From: Chalara sp. BL73
Taxonomy: Eukaryota; Ascomycota; Leotiomycetes; Helotiales
Assembly: GCA_918026815.1 (NCBI GenBank)
Contig: CAKJVC010000229.1
Coordinates: 124,001 to 188,000 of the forward strand
Length of the DNA: 64,000 nt
Direction: 5' to 3'
Part shown: piece by piece, positions 46,116-56,899 of the stretch
Position numbering within the stretch: the first letter of the stretch is position 1
Layout of the letters: each line of letters begins with the position of its first letter
Program-made: the position numbers and the translations under genes
Notes under the pieces: generated by a model
What the model was told of the DNA's origin: nothing
The model's input: only the letters and a program-made list of their open reading frames with translations
The model's database searches: none

Positions 46116-46749
46116 ATAAAGTGTAAAAGATACCCTTGTATGAACACATGGAGTTGTGGCGTTGTGGGACTTTAGTGTTGGAAGGGCATTGGTAAGGACA
46201 TCAGGCATAAATGCGTGTGGTTCGGATTATTAAGGCTTTCGCAGATAACTAGCTGGATAATTTGTGCAATTAAGTTTGTCAAACTCGAAAATCTCGTGAT
46301 AAACGGCATATCAGGAATAATTAAATGTTGTCTGGCTTTTATTCCAGACACTTTACGAATTACCCTTCTGCATGGTAACTTGTGTCTCAGTACAAAGAGA
46401 CGGCACCATGCATGGAAAGCCACAACCTTCTTTTAGAAGCACTTCACACTAACAATGCTTGGTTCCATCTCTCGCTTAATTGAGTTTACCCCTATATTGT
46501 TCGAATACCTTCTACGGAACAAGCTGGCACTTCCACAGGCGTGTCACATGATGTTCCCTAATGTGGGTCTTGCGCCACCTCTTGCAGACTCATCAATTGA
46601 AGACATGATAGCAACAAGCACCGCGATTTTCTCTTGATACCCGAGGTTTCAAACTTCATCTTGCGCCCGCTTCTGAGTTCAAGTCCTTTATCGATTTGCA
46701 CCCCATTCAAGGTTATTTCTTAGGGCTAACTTGAAGAACGTTAGGAGGG
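46116..46749. other. Intergenic region
   Basis: About 630 bp between two plus-strand genes. I see no extra feature. Confidence 0.4.
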
Positions 46750-48137
46750 ATGGCATGTGTTGTGGGAGCATTGGCTTGCCAGAAAGACTCATATCTACGG
46801 AGCCTCGAGACGAAAGTTATCTCGTGCACCAAAGCTACATCAGCAAACCAGAGTCAGGCGAGTTCAAAGAAGAAGAAGCCTCCACAAACAAATCCTTCTG
46901 ATGTATGGCATGTTGAGTTTGCCGACTCTGTCCTCTTCCCCGAAGGCATGTATCTGACCAAAAGAGCTACGAATCCGCCTAACAGCCTTTCAGGTGGTGG
47001 GCAACCAACCGACCATGGAATTCTCTACGTCCCAGGTAGCTCTGACCCTATTCCAGTCACTGTTGTTGAGCGGCAAGGACTTCGCTGCATCTGTCACTCT
47101 CCTCAAGAACTAGAGCTAGGAAGCCTCGTGCGCCAAGAGATAGATTTTGATCGGCGTTGGGATCATATGCAACAACACACTGGTCAACACCTACTTTCTG
47201 CCATTGCTGAGACTCACTTCGGTCTTAAGACTGTTGGCTGGGGAATGGGTCAAGCGGATGAACAATGCTATGTGGACCTCTCTGGAAAGCCGTCTCCCGA
47301 TGATATTCAGATCATTCAAACCAAATGTAATGAATTCATCCGGAATAATCTCAGCATTAGAGTAGAGACTCCTGACGATGCTAATGCTCCAAAGCTCCCT
47401 GGTGACTATGATAAGGAGAAAGGAGTGGTTCGTGTGGTCAAGATTGGCGATATTGATGCAAATCCGTACGTATCAAAGCTTCACCTCACCTTGAAAGGCT
47501 TTAGGCTTAAATATAGTGATTTAGATGTTGCGGAACACACCTGTCCCAGACATCGCATCTGTCGCTCATATTACTCCACTCGACTCAGACCGTTCATTCC
47601 ACAAACTGTCGCCTATATTTCTCCGTGGGTGACCGAGCCATCAATCTCACCACAAAGTCACTGCAATCTCTCCGTTCCATAGCCCAAGTTGTGAACACAG
47701 GTGCTCGTCCAGATGATATTCTTGAAGGAGTGAAGAAAACCAGTACCACTGCGACAGATCTCAAAGGAAAGGAAAAGAGACTCCTTGCTGAGATAGCAAA
47801 ATTCGAAGGAGCACGAGTGAAGTCTAGTCTGGAGCAGGGGAAGAATGCGTGGGTGCATCGCCCCACTGACGGCCTGGATTTTATCAACATGATTGTGTTT
47901 GAAGTCAAAGATGTCGCGAAGGCAGACAACTTACTTGTCTTGGCAACGGGTGAGGATAAGAAGCCAGGGCAGGTTGTGATTATTGGGGATCAAAGCTCTG
48001 TGGAGGGCTTTGCTGCAAAGGCTCTTAAGGCAGTTTCTTCATTGAAAGGGGGCGGTAGAGGTGAGAGATGGCAAGGAAAGGTCATTGCGTGGCAAAAAGG
48101 GGAGATAGATGCTCTCAAAGCCCTAGTAGAATCATAG
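46750..48137 (+). CDS. Alanyl-tRNA editing protein (AlaX/SAD-domain hydrolase)
   Basis: Exons 46750-46945, 46994-47465 and 47525-48137 (426 residues). The first intron (46946-46993) starts GCATGT and ends TTTCAG, with a CTAAC branch site 9 nt before the end, so it is a GC-AG intron. It is 48 nt without a stop, so retention would add 16 residues in frame between FPE and GGGQP. Seen: GALACQKDSYL, LFPEGGGQPTDHG, the zinc motif HMQQHTGQH (H123, H127) and CCGTHL (C225, H228). Family function: zinc-dependent removal of Ser or Gly wrongly attached to tRNA-Ala, a free-standing proofreading protein. The C-terminal ~130 residues form a charged extension typical of the longer AlaX type, including an oligomerisation-like domain. 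Confidence 0.9.
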
Positions 48138-48824
48138 ATCTAGATATGGGATGCCTTTTAGACGATTTAGACGGTCGGCCCAATTCTACATTGCTCTACA
48201 TGATTTAATTAGTGGACTATCCCTTGTACGCCTGTGGCTTTTATCACTGTACCAGTCGCTTCATCGGAGATTGCCCTCGCCTTCCTCAAATAGCGATTCA
48301 TCCCACTGATTTCATTGCCTCGCCCCACATCACTCCTCCTGACCATCAATCCTTGAGGTCTCCTCGCCGGCTTTGTCAACCCCGTCCATCAAAATTAATA
48401 CCTATCCACAATGCTCTCAGCTTGCATGGGGGACTGCTCCGGGAAGCCTTCGCACACCTCTCTCTGGCACTAAATAACCTAAATTGGTGATAGACTTATT
48501 GTAGTTTACGTTAAGGCCAGGCATCTGAATGGACTCAGCTTTCTCTTGTGGCAATCACGGGGAATCAATAGGCACCTTGTGCGTCATACTCCAGAAATGC
48601 CTAATATTCATTTTGCGAAAAGGGATCGTGAATTCCAAGTGCAACTATTAATACTTCAATTTCTAGCAAAGCGTCGTCAGCGTGGCATCATGTCACTCTT
48701 CGAGCGCTCCTTTGAATGAGCTATGCGCGGACACCTGTGACACATTGAAAATGGCCTGTCCCACCGCCTGAAAATCAAAAAATCATAGCATGCTATTTAC
48801 CGGCAGCCACCACCCGCAAACCCA
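48138..48824. other. Convergent intergenic region
   Basis: About 690 bp holding the 3' flanks of AlaX (+) and the acetyltransferase (-). No gene seen. Confidence 0.45.
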
Positions 48825-49513
48825 TCAAATCCTCCAAGTCCAAGTCGCGCTTATGCTGTTTACCTCCCTCCCTGCAACCTTCTTTTCGACTGGCCAGGTT
48901 AAAATCTTCTCCCCTTTTTGCACATCAGCAATGCTTGTCTCACGAGATACACGATCAATGACGGCCGCGCTTTGTGGATTCATCTGATCCGCGGTGGCGA
49001 ACACCTTCTCAACGCCAAACTCCTCTTTGGCCCACCTTAGGACTGCTTTAGCAGCAGGAGCCATAATGCCCTTGCCATGGTAGTCGGGATCCAAATAATA
49101 GCCTAGCTCCACGATATCTTCATCCCCGGGAGGGGTTAAGCTGACACAGCCGATGTACTGGCCCAAGGGCGACCGTATTGCCTCAAGGGGCATGCCGTGG
49201 GCTTGAGAGAAAAGTGCCGGCTTCCGTTCTTCCACCGTTGGAATTGACAGAAGTGCTGAATTTGAGGCAGTTCGAGATGTTATCCATTCTGCGGCCATCT
49301 CTAACGTATAGCTACGCATCATCAATATGACTAACACCGAGTGATTGAGGATACCCACGGCTTTGGAACAAGGAGAAGCCGGTCACTAACAACTTCCTGG
49401 GCTAGAATTTTATGAAGCGCTGGGATATCGTCTTCCCGAAATGGGGTAATGTGGTAAACATGACCACGAGCTTTAAATTCGATGGACTGGTCCAACGAGG
49501 TATCTAGAGTCAT
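48825..49513 (-). CDS. GNAT-family N-acetyltransferase (RimJ/RimL type)
   Basis: Minus-strand exons 49359-49513 and 48825-49311 are joined by a 47-nt intron with GTGGGT donor and GCGTAG acceptor. The product is 213 residues and reads PKPYTLEMAAEWI across the junction, as expected for this family. Core elements: the Acetyltransf_3 fold with GCVSLTPP, ELGYYLDPDYHGKGIMAPAAKAVLRWA (acetyl-CoA pyrophosphate loop, Y-H-G-K-G in place of the usual Q/RxxGxG/A), and a late N-x-x-S-x-x-V-I segment (MNPQSAAVIDR). The start is chosen at 49513. An in-frame ATG at 49564 would add 17 residues over a poly-G tract. Substrate unknown; many relatives acetylate small molecules or N-termini. Confidence 0.88.
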
Positions 49514-50181
49514 TATTAGCTCTGTTTTTTTTGGGGGGGGAACAAGTAGAAGATCTTGTGTCAATATCTCCTAGGCTCCTGTGTCACATGACACTAAACA
49601 CCTGACGTACTCATTATGGTCGAAGCCATCGCTCCCGATAGTTCAATTTGATATGAGTGAAGTAGATGAAAACGCAATTTATTTTCGAGTGAGGTCTTTT
49701 ATCGAATTTATATAGAATATCAGCGATGTTGGTGACTCGACTTGCGTGTTCGAGTGACTCAATGTCAGAAGCTCAGAAGCTCAGAACTGTAGATTTCAAA
49801 ATTATAGAGCCGTAACAAAATTTTATCTAACTAAGCGAACGGCCGATAATCTTATCCACCGAGACAGGGACACGCCGGCTTTGGTCATACCGAATAGTCT
49901 TACATTCCTAATCCGGTGGTGCTCTTGGCTGATACATACAGGCTTACAAAGGTGCATACTCTGACACATTTCATTTGCATTGTCAGAGGATTTGATTGTG
50001 AAAACTTGATCAGCTCTCCAAATCCATGTTGCCTACGGTTTCACACAAAATATTCCTGAGCAAACGACAGAGTTCATAGCATAAAAGTATCGCATAGACC
50101 CGCTTTTTGTGCACCCAAGGTCTAGGTTGTCCAAAATCATCTTTAGATCAAGGCTAGCTCTAATCTGATAGCCATGCTGAT
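49514..50181. other. Intergenic region
   Basis: About 670 bp with a T8-G8 junction at 49525-49540, just upstream of the acetyltransferase start. Nothing else recognisable. Confidence 0.4.
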
Positions 50182-51715
50182 TTACAGTTCCTGAATAACG
50201 AATTCCCCTGTTTCTGATCCCGAACGAATCAGATGGAACTTTTCTTGTCTTCCATAAACCCAATCCCAACCATTCTTCTCGTCTGCCCAGTAAATATCTT
50301 CCTCCAAGTAAAATGGGAGTGTTTCGTTGAGTTCGGGCACAAAGTGCTCGGCATATAATTCAACGGAATAATATGTTTTATCTAAGAGGGGAAGATCACC
50401 AAGGATGTCTACTGTATCTTGAAGATTAAACATTCCTTCTTCAATTAGTTATTTCTTATAAGCAATTCAAACTTCAACTCTCTTACCTATAAGGGTGCCC
50501 GCAGAGTGTCCCCAGTCCCCAATGGGGTGAGAATAGACTCTTCCTCCAAATCCTTCGCTCTTCATCTGATCCAAGCATATTTTCAGGATTTCGTTGCCAG
50601 AAGTTCCAACCTTCATATTATCTTTCACTATATCTTGCAGGCGGTTTGCTTTTTTCAGGCCTTCAATGAGCCCCATTGGGATATCCTTCTCTGCCTCTCC
50701 TGGTTTGAGAACATAAGCGAGATGTTGTGTATCAGTATTCATGCCGAGCGCGGTGACGCCAAAATCTACATGTAGCATATCGCCATACTGGATAGTGTTA
50801 TTTTGAATTGATGTGCTCAGGTGAAAGACACCGCCAGAGCCGACAATATTGACATCAGACTGGAACCTATTTATTATATCAGTTCCATTTTGTCAGAGCA
50901 AGTGATGCATCGGGCTTTGCGGAATAGGAATTGTACTCGAGGGCCCTGACGCACCATGTCGTATAATTCTGTTCTTGGATCTTTTCTCGAAGCCACCACT
51001 CGACATCTTCAGTTGTGGTTTTCCCAGGTACAATAACGCTCTCACTGAAAGCTTCGGATATCATTGCCCAGGCAGTCTCCATCAACTTTTTATACCACTC
51101 TAGCTGTCCGCGAGGCATAGTACCTATGTATTCAACGGCAAGCATAGGGACGCTTCTCAATCTTTCGGCCCAATATGGTCCGAGCTCACCGATAATATTG
51201 TCATATTCTCCAACATGGAGACCAGAACTAAATGCAATTTGAGGGTCGACGTTAACAGCAATGGTGGCAGGATTGTGCTTTTCCAGCACATCAAGGAGAT
51301 CAGACCATACGGTGGGAGTATTATCAATCCAATTATATTCTAGCGGAGAATCATCAGTCACATTTGCAAGGAACAATGTTACTGTCCTTCGTCTTGCCGA
51401 GAACTGTGTGGCTGATTTGAGGGACCAGAACACAGTATCTTCAGCATATTCCTTCTCGCTCATCTTGCCGCCCTATTAGCCTTTGAGAGTCACATACAGC
51501 GAAGGGAAACTTGCCAACCAAGCTCCCAGGCCATATTTCTCCAAGAGGTGAGGAATATTTGCTTTCCTCTCCTTGGTCCAAGCATTTTTTAGTTCCGCTT
51601 GCTCCCTCAATGGCGGCAGAGTGTGGTATCTTGGTTGGCTGGTATCTCGTGCTTTAGCACATACTGACAGCACGAGCTGGAGGCAGACAACGACTGATGA
51701 AATTTGGTAGAACAT
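50182..51715 (-). CDS. Secreted M24-family metallopeptidase (Xaa-Pro aminopeptidase-like)
   Basis: Minus-strand exons 51515-51715, 50955-51463, 50487-50866 and 50182-50435 (447 residues). Introns are 51464-51514 (GCAAGT...AAG, a GC-AG intron), 50867-50954 (88 nt, GTGCGT) and 50436-50486 (GTAAGA). A signal peptide (YQISSVVVCLQLVLSVCA) is seen. Five M24 metal ligands are visible: Asp in HVDFGV, Asp in NTDTQH, His in WGHSAGT, Glu in SVELYAE and Glu in GRQEKF. Early block: KEYAEDTVFWSLKSATQFSARRR. Family function: release of N-terminal residues next to Pro using two metals. The fungal subgroup is secreted or vacuolar and otherwise poorly known. A start at 51733 would add six residues. Intron 1 is unambiguous because only the GC donor keeps frame. 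Confidence 0.9.
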
Positions 51716-52310
51716 GCTTGGTTCCTTCGACAACAGATCAGGCCCCTTCCATTCCTGATGAAGGCCTGTAGTTCGGAATCCAAGCTATCCCAAAGAGGAA
51801 GGTGGGGTGATCTCAAAGAATTCTATCCAGATGTGTAGGCTGTAAAATTGAAGAGGAACATGGAATAAGATTCATGAGAACTTTGGTCAAAGTCATCCGT
51901 CGTCTCCTCCATGGAAAGACTCGGTGACACATCCTACAGCTAACATCACGTGATATATATCACCCACTTGATAATCTGGCCGGGGTAACAATCTCATCTT
52001 CGCTGGCTTCAACGTCAATATTTGTAATTTTTTGGCAATGTTGTCTTGTCTTGGTCAGCTCCTGAATGAAATTGAGATGGTTTGGTTGAGCTTGACATTG
52101 CACGAGCATATCAAAGAACCCCGCTTTTCTTCGAAACCTCGGGGTATCTTGATAAGAGTCTAAAATTGAAACTATTTATCATCTGTGAATCGGATAGACA
52201 TGTTTTCTCAAAGGTGTTTTGTTCGTGATCACTTCAACATATACTAATATTATAAAACCATACATCAATCAACATCGCAAGTAACATACGGCTTCACAAG
52301 CTTACCGTTC
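51716..52310. promoter_or_regulatory. Divergent promoter region
   Basis: About 595 bp between the M24 peptidase (-) and class V aminotransferase (+). It contains a CATCACGTGAT box near 51950. No further element can be named. Confidence 0.4.
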
Positions 52311-53701
52311 ATGAGAATTCCCAAGCATTGGAGCATGGAAAAAAAGGTTCCATTCGGTCATCCTATGAGGGATGCCCATTTCGAATTCTCACCATCATAC
52401 ACACCGCTGAACCATGGCTCTTTTGGCGCATATCCCAAGCTTGTCCGTTCGGCACAAAACGAGTTTAGTGACCTGGCTCAAGAGCGACCGGATTCTTTCA
52501 TTGTTTATGACCTTCCCAACTTCATAGATTCGTCTCGGGCAGCTATCGCGCCACTCCTTGGGGCGCCGATCGATGACATTGTGTTTGTACCAAACGCCAC
52601 TACAGGTATCAACACTGTCCTTCGGAATTTGAAGTATGAGGAAAACGATGTTGTCGTCCACTTCAGCACCATTTATGGTGCCTGTGAGAAAACTTTGGCA
52701 TCAATAGCGGAGATAACTCCGCTGAAATGCCATGAGATTGTGCTAAACTATCCGGTTGAAGATGAGGATATTTTGAATTTGTTCCATGATGGCGTAGCAA
52801 AGTTAAGGAAAGAAGGGAAGAACGTAAGGTTAGCAATGTTTGACACGGTCTTGACGTTCCCTGGTGCCAGGATGCCTTGGGAGGGCCTGGTACAGGCGTG
52901 CAAAGACATGAGCATCTTAAGTCTGATTGATGGGGCTCATGGAGTTGGGCACATTGATTTGACACATTTGGGTGACGTAAGTCCTGACTTTTTCGTCAGT
53001 AATTGCTACAAGTAAGTTATTTTAATCCACAAATTGCGACCATCTTACATGTGTTTAGATGGCTATATGTTCCACGAGGATGCGCAGTTTTCTATGTCCC
53101 ACTTCGTAATCAGCATCTGATCCGGACATCAATTCCTACGTCTCACGGATACGAGTTGCTAGACAGATCTGTGCTTCCAGAGGGGAAGTCTCCATTCGTC
53201 CATCTCTTTGAATTTGTTGCCACCATCGACTATACTCCATACCTTTGTATTCCAGCCGCACTGAATTTCCGAGATAAGGTCTGTGGAGGGGAGGAAGCAA
53301 TCAGGACATACTGTTCTGATCTCGCAGAACGAGGCGGAAAGATCGTCTCTGAAATCTTAGGAACAGGCACCATGAACAACAGAACAAAAACGATAACGAA
53401 ATGCTGTTTTACTAATGTTCAATTACCACTGAAGTTCTCTTCAAAAATGGCAACTGCTGATAGTATGCCATCAGATCAAGGATGTTTTGCCGAGGAAGAC
53501 GCAATCAAGATCCAAAAGTGGCTAACAATAACTGCCGTCAAGGATTTCGACACTTACCTACAGTTTTTTTTCTACAATGGAGCCATGTGGGTGAGACTTA
53601 GTGGCCAAATTTATCTCGAGTTAGGCGACTTCGAATGGGTTAGTCCCAAGCTTCTGGAGTTATGTAATAGAGCAAGAAATGGCGAGGCTACATGGGAATA
53701 G
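52311..53701 (+). CDS. Class V aminotransferase-family PLP enzyme (isopenicillin N epimerase-like)
   Basis: Exons 52311-53011 and 53059-53701 flank a 47-nt intron (GTAAGT...TTTAG); 447 residues. Family features: YTPLNHGSFGAYPK near residue 30, FVPNATTGINTVLRN, the LIDGAHGVGHID segment with the PLP-binding Asp, and the Schiff-base Lys in SNCYKWLYVPRGCA. That Lys (K234) is encoded by a codon split by the intron (AA|A). Relatives usually have His before the Lys (NCHKW); here it is Tyr. Fold type I PLP enzyme; members act as epimerases, cysteine desulfurases or lyases, and this subgroup is uncharacterised in fungi. A second ATG at 52335 has a better context (AGCATGG) and would give 439 residues. 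It lies tail-to-tail with the beta-lactamase-like gene, 164 bp apart. Confidence 0.9.
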
Positions 53702-53865
53702 ATTGAAGCCACCTCTGTTCAATCGGCCGTCGCAGGTGACGAAATCAATGTGTTTCAGCCTTGTGCCGTTGTGCAAGCATAGGGTTCTCAAAATCGAGCA
53801 ACTAAAATTGTGTATCTTGTTCCTTTTTATCGTTCATTTGCTCCACGGATACGGAGAGAAAGCAT

Positions 53866-55466
53866 TCACGTCTTCACTCGCTCAAACCAAGCCAATTCGG
53901 GGGCCATGCTTTCCTCAAACAACCCGCCCATTCGATCAACAGTTCCATCGGCCCCAATATGAAACTCGATCTTCGTAGCAGCCCATGGCCATGAGGTTTT
54001 GGTACGATATCTCACCAAGAAACCTTCACCAGACACATGTTCTAGTTCTATAACGAGTGGCCATGTGCGATCACTACCATCAATATAGAGTGCTCCAGCT
54101 TTTAGTGAGACTTCGACAGACAGATAGCTTGGGTGTGAGTAAGTTCCTGCATAGGCTAATAGAGGAAGAGACAGAGGCAATTGTGGACTATTAGGGAAGA
54201 GCAATTCTCGAGCATGCTCATAGACTTCTGCTGCCTCCTTTATAGACTTTATGCTCCTACTTCCAGTCAGCTATACGTATCATTACGGAATGAAAGTAGA
54301 ACACCTACAAAGCATCCCAATCCACGCGTTTTGAGCTTGGTACCTTTAAAAATTCGTCGATCAGGTGGTATTGTAACTTCCTGATTGCGTAGCCGCCATT
54401 CGGGGAAGTATTAGATAATAGAACGATGCCCCATTTTCGATCTGGCAGGTAGGCAACCTGAGAATCAAATCCATCTAGGCCGCCCGAATGCCAGAGAATA
54501 CGCTCCCCTTGATAAAACGAGGCCACCCACCCATAACTGTAGAGTATATCTGAATGAGCGGGTAATTTCCAGTCGTACAGGATCTGTGGGGAAGTAACTG
54601 CATCATACCCTGCTTGAGACAGTGGTCCGTTGCGCTCAATCATCGACCTGATCCATTTCGCATAGTCCAAGACATTAGAGAATATGCCTCCCGCTCCATC
54701 ACCCGAAATCGGGTTCCAGGACGCAGCAACATGTGCTTTCTCGTCAGGATCCCAGGCATAGCCAGTAGCTATAGGCTTTCCGCTTTTCAACACATCGTCA
54801 ATGTGGAAAAAGGTTGACGACATTCCCAACGGATCCCATATCCTGTCTTTGAAAAAGCCGCCAAGCCAGGATCCAGTCACGCTTTCAATGACATGGCAGA
54901 TAACCACATACATGAGGTTGCAGTACTGGAGCCTTGTTCTCGGCTCGTGAGTCAACTTGAGATTGCGTAGAACTCGGACGAGGTCTTTCGGCGTCGAATT
55001 CTTGCCGTCATACGCTAGAAAATGTCCTGGGAGACCAGTTCTATGGGTCAGGGCATCTTGGATCGTGATATGTTGTGTCCAGTAGTCATCCTCTAGAACA
55101 AAGTCTTCGGGGATCAGCTGATTTATGTGTGTGTTCCATTGGACCTGGGGATACCTTTCATCATCTACCAGTAGAGATGAAGCAGCAGCAGTGAAAGCCT
55201 TGGTGGTACTTGCACAGTAGAAGACCGTTTCTGGCTCTACAGGCACATCAGGCAATTTTGCGAAGCCATATCCCTAAGCGGGTCAGATCTGATAGACCGC
55301 AATATAGTAAGTTTCAGCCACTTGCCCGAGAAAAGTTGGAATCCCCATCTACCACAGCAACAGCAATCCCAGCTACTTTCCAGTCTTCAAGAACAGAGTT
55401 GACTAAGGCACTGAAGTCTGGGGTGAAAGGCGTTGATGGTACAGACGCTAGTGGAGTTTGACCCAT
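53866..55466 (-). CDS. Beta-lactamase-fold serine hydrolase
   Basis: Minus-strand exons 55326-55466, 54309-55273 and 53866-54256 (498 residues). Intron 1 (55274-55325) has a GCAAGT donor and CTTAG acceptor, a third GC-AG intron. Intron 2 (54257-54308) has GTAGGT. Catalytic motifs of the class C/DD-peptidase fold: S69-T-T-K72 in YCASTTKAF, Y164-C-N166, and HSGG in RILWHSGGLDGFD in the C-terminal part of the domain. The last ~110 residues form a beta-rich lipocalin-like extension common in fungal members. No signal peptide. Related fungal enzymes act on esters or amides (including LovD-like acyl transfer); resistance to antibiotics is not implied. Substrate unknown. Confidence 0.9.
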
Positions 55467-56899
55467 TTTTCAACTCGCTGAAATGACCAGTTGTCTCTTC
55501 ATCTTGAACGACAAAATGATTTTCCATCGGCATAGAACCTCATTATTTAGCCATCCCTTTAGGCTAGGTTACGGCTAAACACAGCCTTGGCATGTAGTGC
55601 CTCTCTACACGTGACCTTATAGGAAATCTGGTACAGGCCATGTTCATTGCTAGCTACGGGCTCTTCATCTTTGCATGCGCTTTCGATTTCAAATGAAACT
55701 AATGTGGAATAAAATTCTCACATTATCTCGGGGAACTGCTATCTTTGGAGCAAAGATAAGCGCTGAACAAGATTGTCTAATCACTGTCAGATTTATATGA
55801 GACGAACTATTTGTAGCATAGATACACGGTGATAAAATACGCGCAGATACATTACAGTAACCGCCTGGAAACGCCGGAGGTGGCGAAAGTTCGGCATCAT
55901 TGCAAGGTCAGGGGTGAACCACTCTGCTGGAATCATGGATTAGCCAATAAAACCGTGGAATGAATGGGGCGGATACTCCCTTCCTCGATCTGTTGCCACG
56001 CAGTACGCGATGATTCAATCGCTAATGGACATGTAAAGAGAAATAATTACCGTGCAAGCTGATGCGATAGTGCCATTTGTTTACCAGTGGTGGTTATAAT
56101 TGATTGATCATTGTGTACGCATACTAGACCAAATTTAAGCCATTCAACGGCAGGATATTGACCACTGTTGGTTATGCGCGAGTAACTGCGATGACAGGCT
56201 GACGTCCCACTGTAATGCACGGATATCTCCACGTCACCAACAAATGAGAAAGCCACCAACAATTAGAAAGCGGATCACAATTGTGATTCGCTTATCGCTG
56301 GTGTCACGAAATGTTATATTCTGGAGCTCATGCAACTCTTTTCTATGATTTGAGACGCATCATATTGCCCCCGAAATTCGACCATTCAATTACGACCGCT
56401 GCTAATAGCGCGCTGAAGCCGATTTTTATGAAGAAGGGCCAATAAAGGATAAATTTGGCGCATAGCCAGCAGGATCATATATAGGATTGCTGCGTCAGCC
56501 ATCGCTATACACCTAAATAGCCGCGCACTTGCCGGCTGTGCTGTTACACTCCCATGCACGGATTTAGCGCTGTCGTTGATAACCCTACAGGCAGCCTATT
56601 TTAGTCTTAGTCCAATATTTTCATTGGTCCGTTGGCCCCTGTTTGGCTTGCGGTCAGCAAAGGGAACCGCGGCACGACCAGTGCAGCGGTACCAAATGGC
56701 GCAGTGTTTGATTTTTGTTAGTCTGAACAACCCGACCATTTAGAAAATGGTTTTGTTGGCAAATGTGAAGCCAACTTCGATTTCTTCTGTCCTTCTCAAA
56801 CCCACCTTTTCAAAGTGATGAATTAGACCTCTTTTTTTGATTTAAGGCATATTTTATGAACAGCCTCTTTCTAGTTCTGCTTATTGCTCCTTTCTGATC
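55467..56899. promoter_or_regulatory. Long divergent intergenic region
   Basis: About 1.4 kb between the beta-lactamase-like gene (-) and the mannosyltransferase gene (+). Short frames only, with no repeat or recognisable element. Confidence 0.4.
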
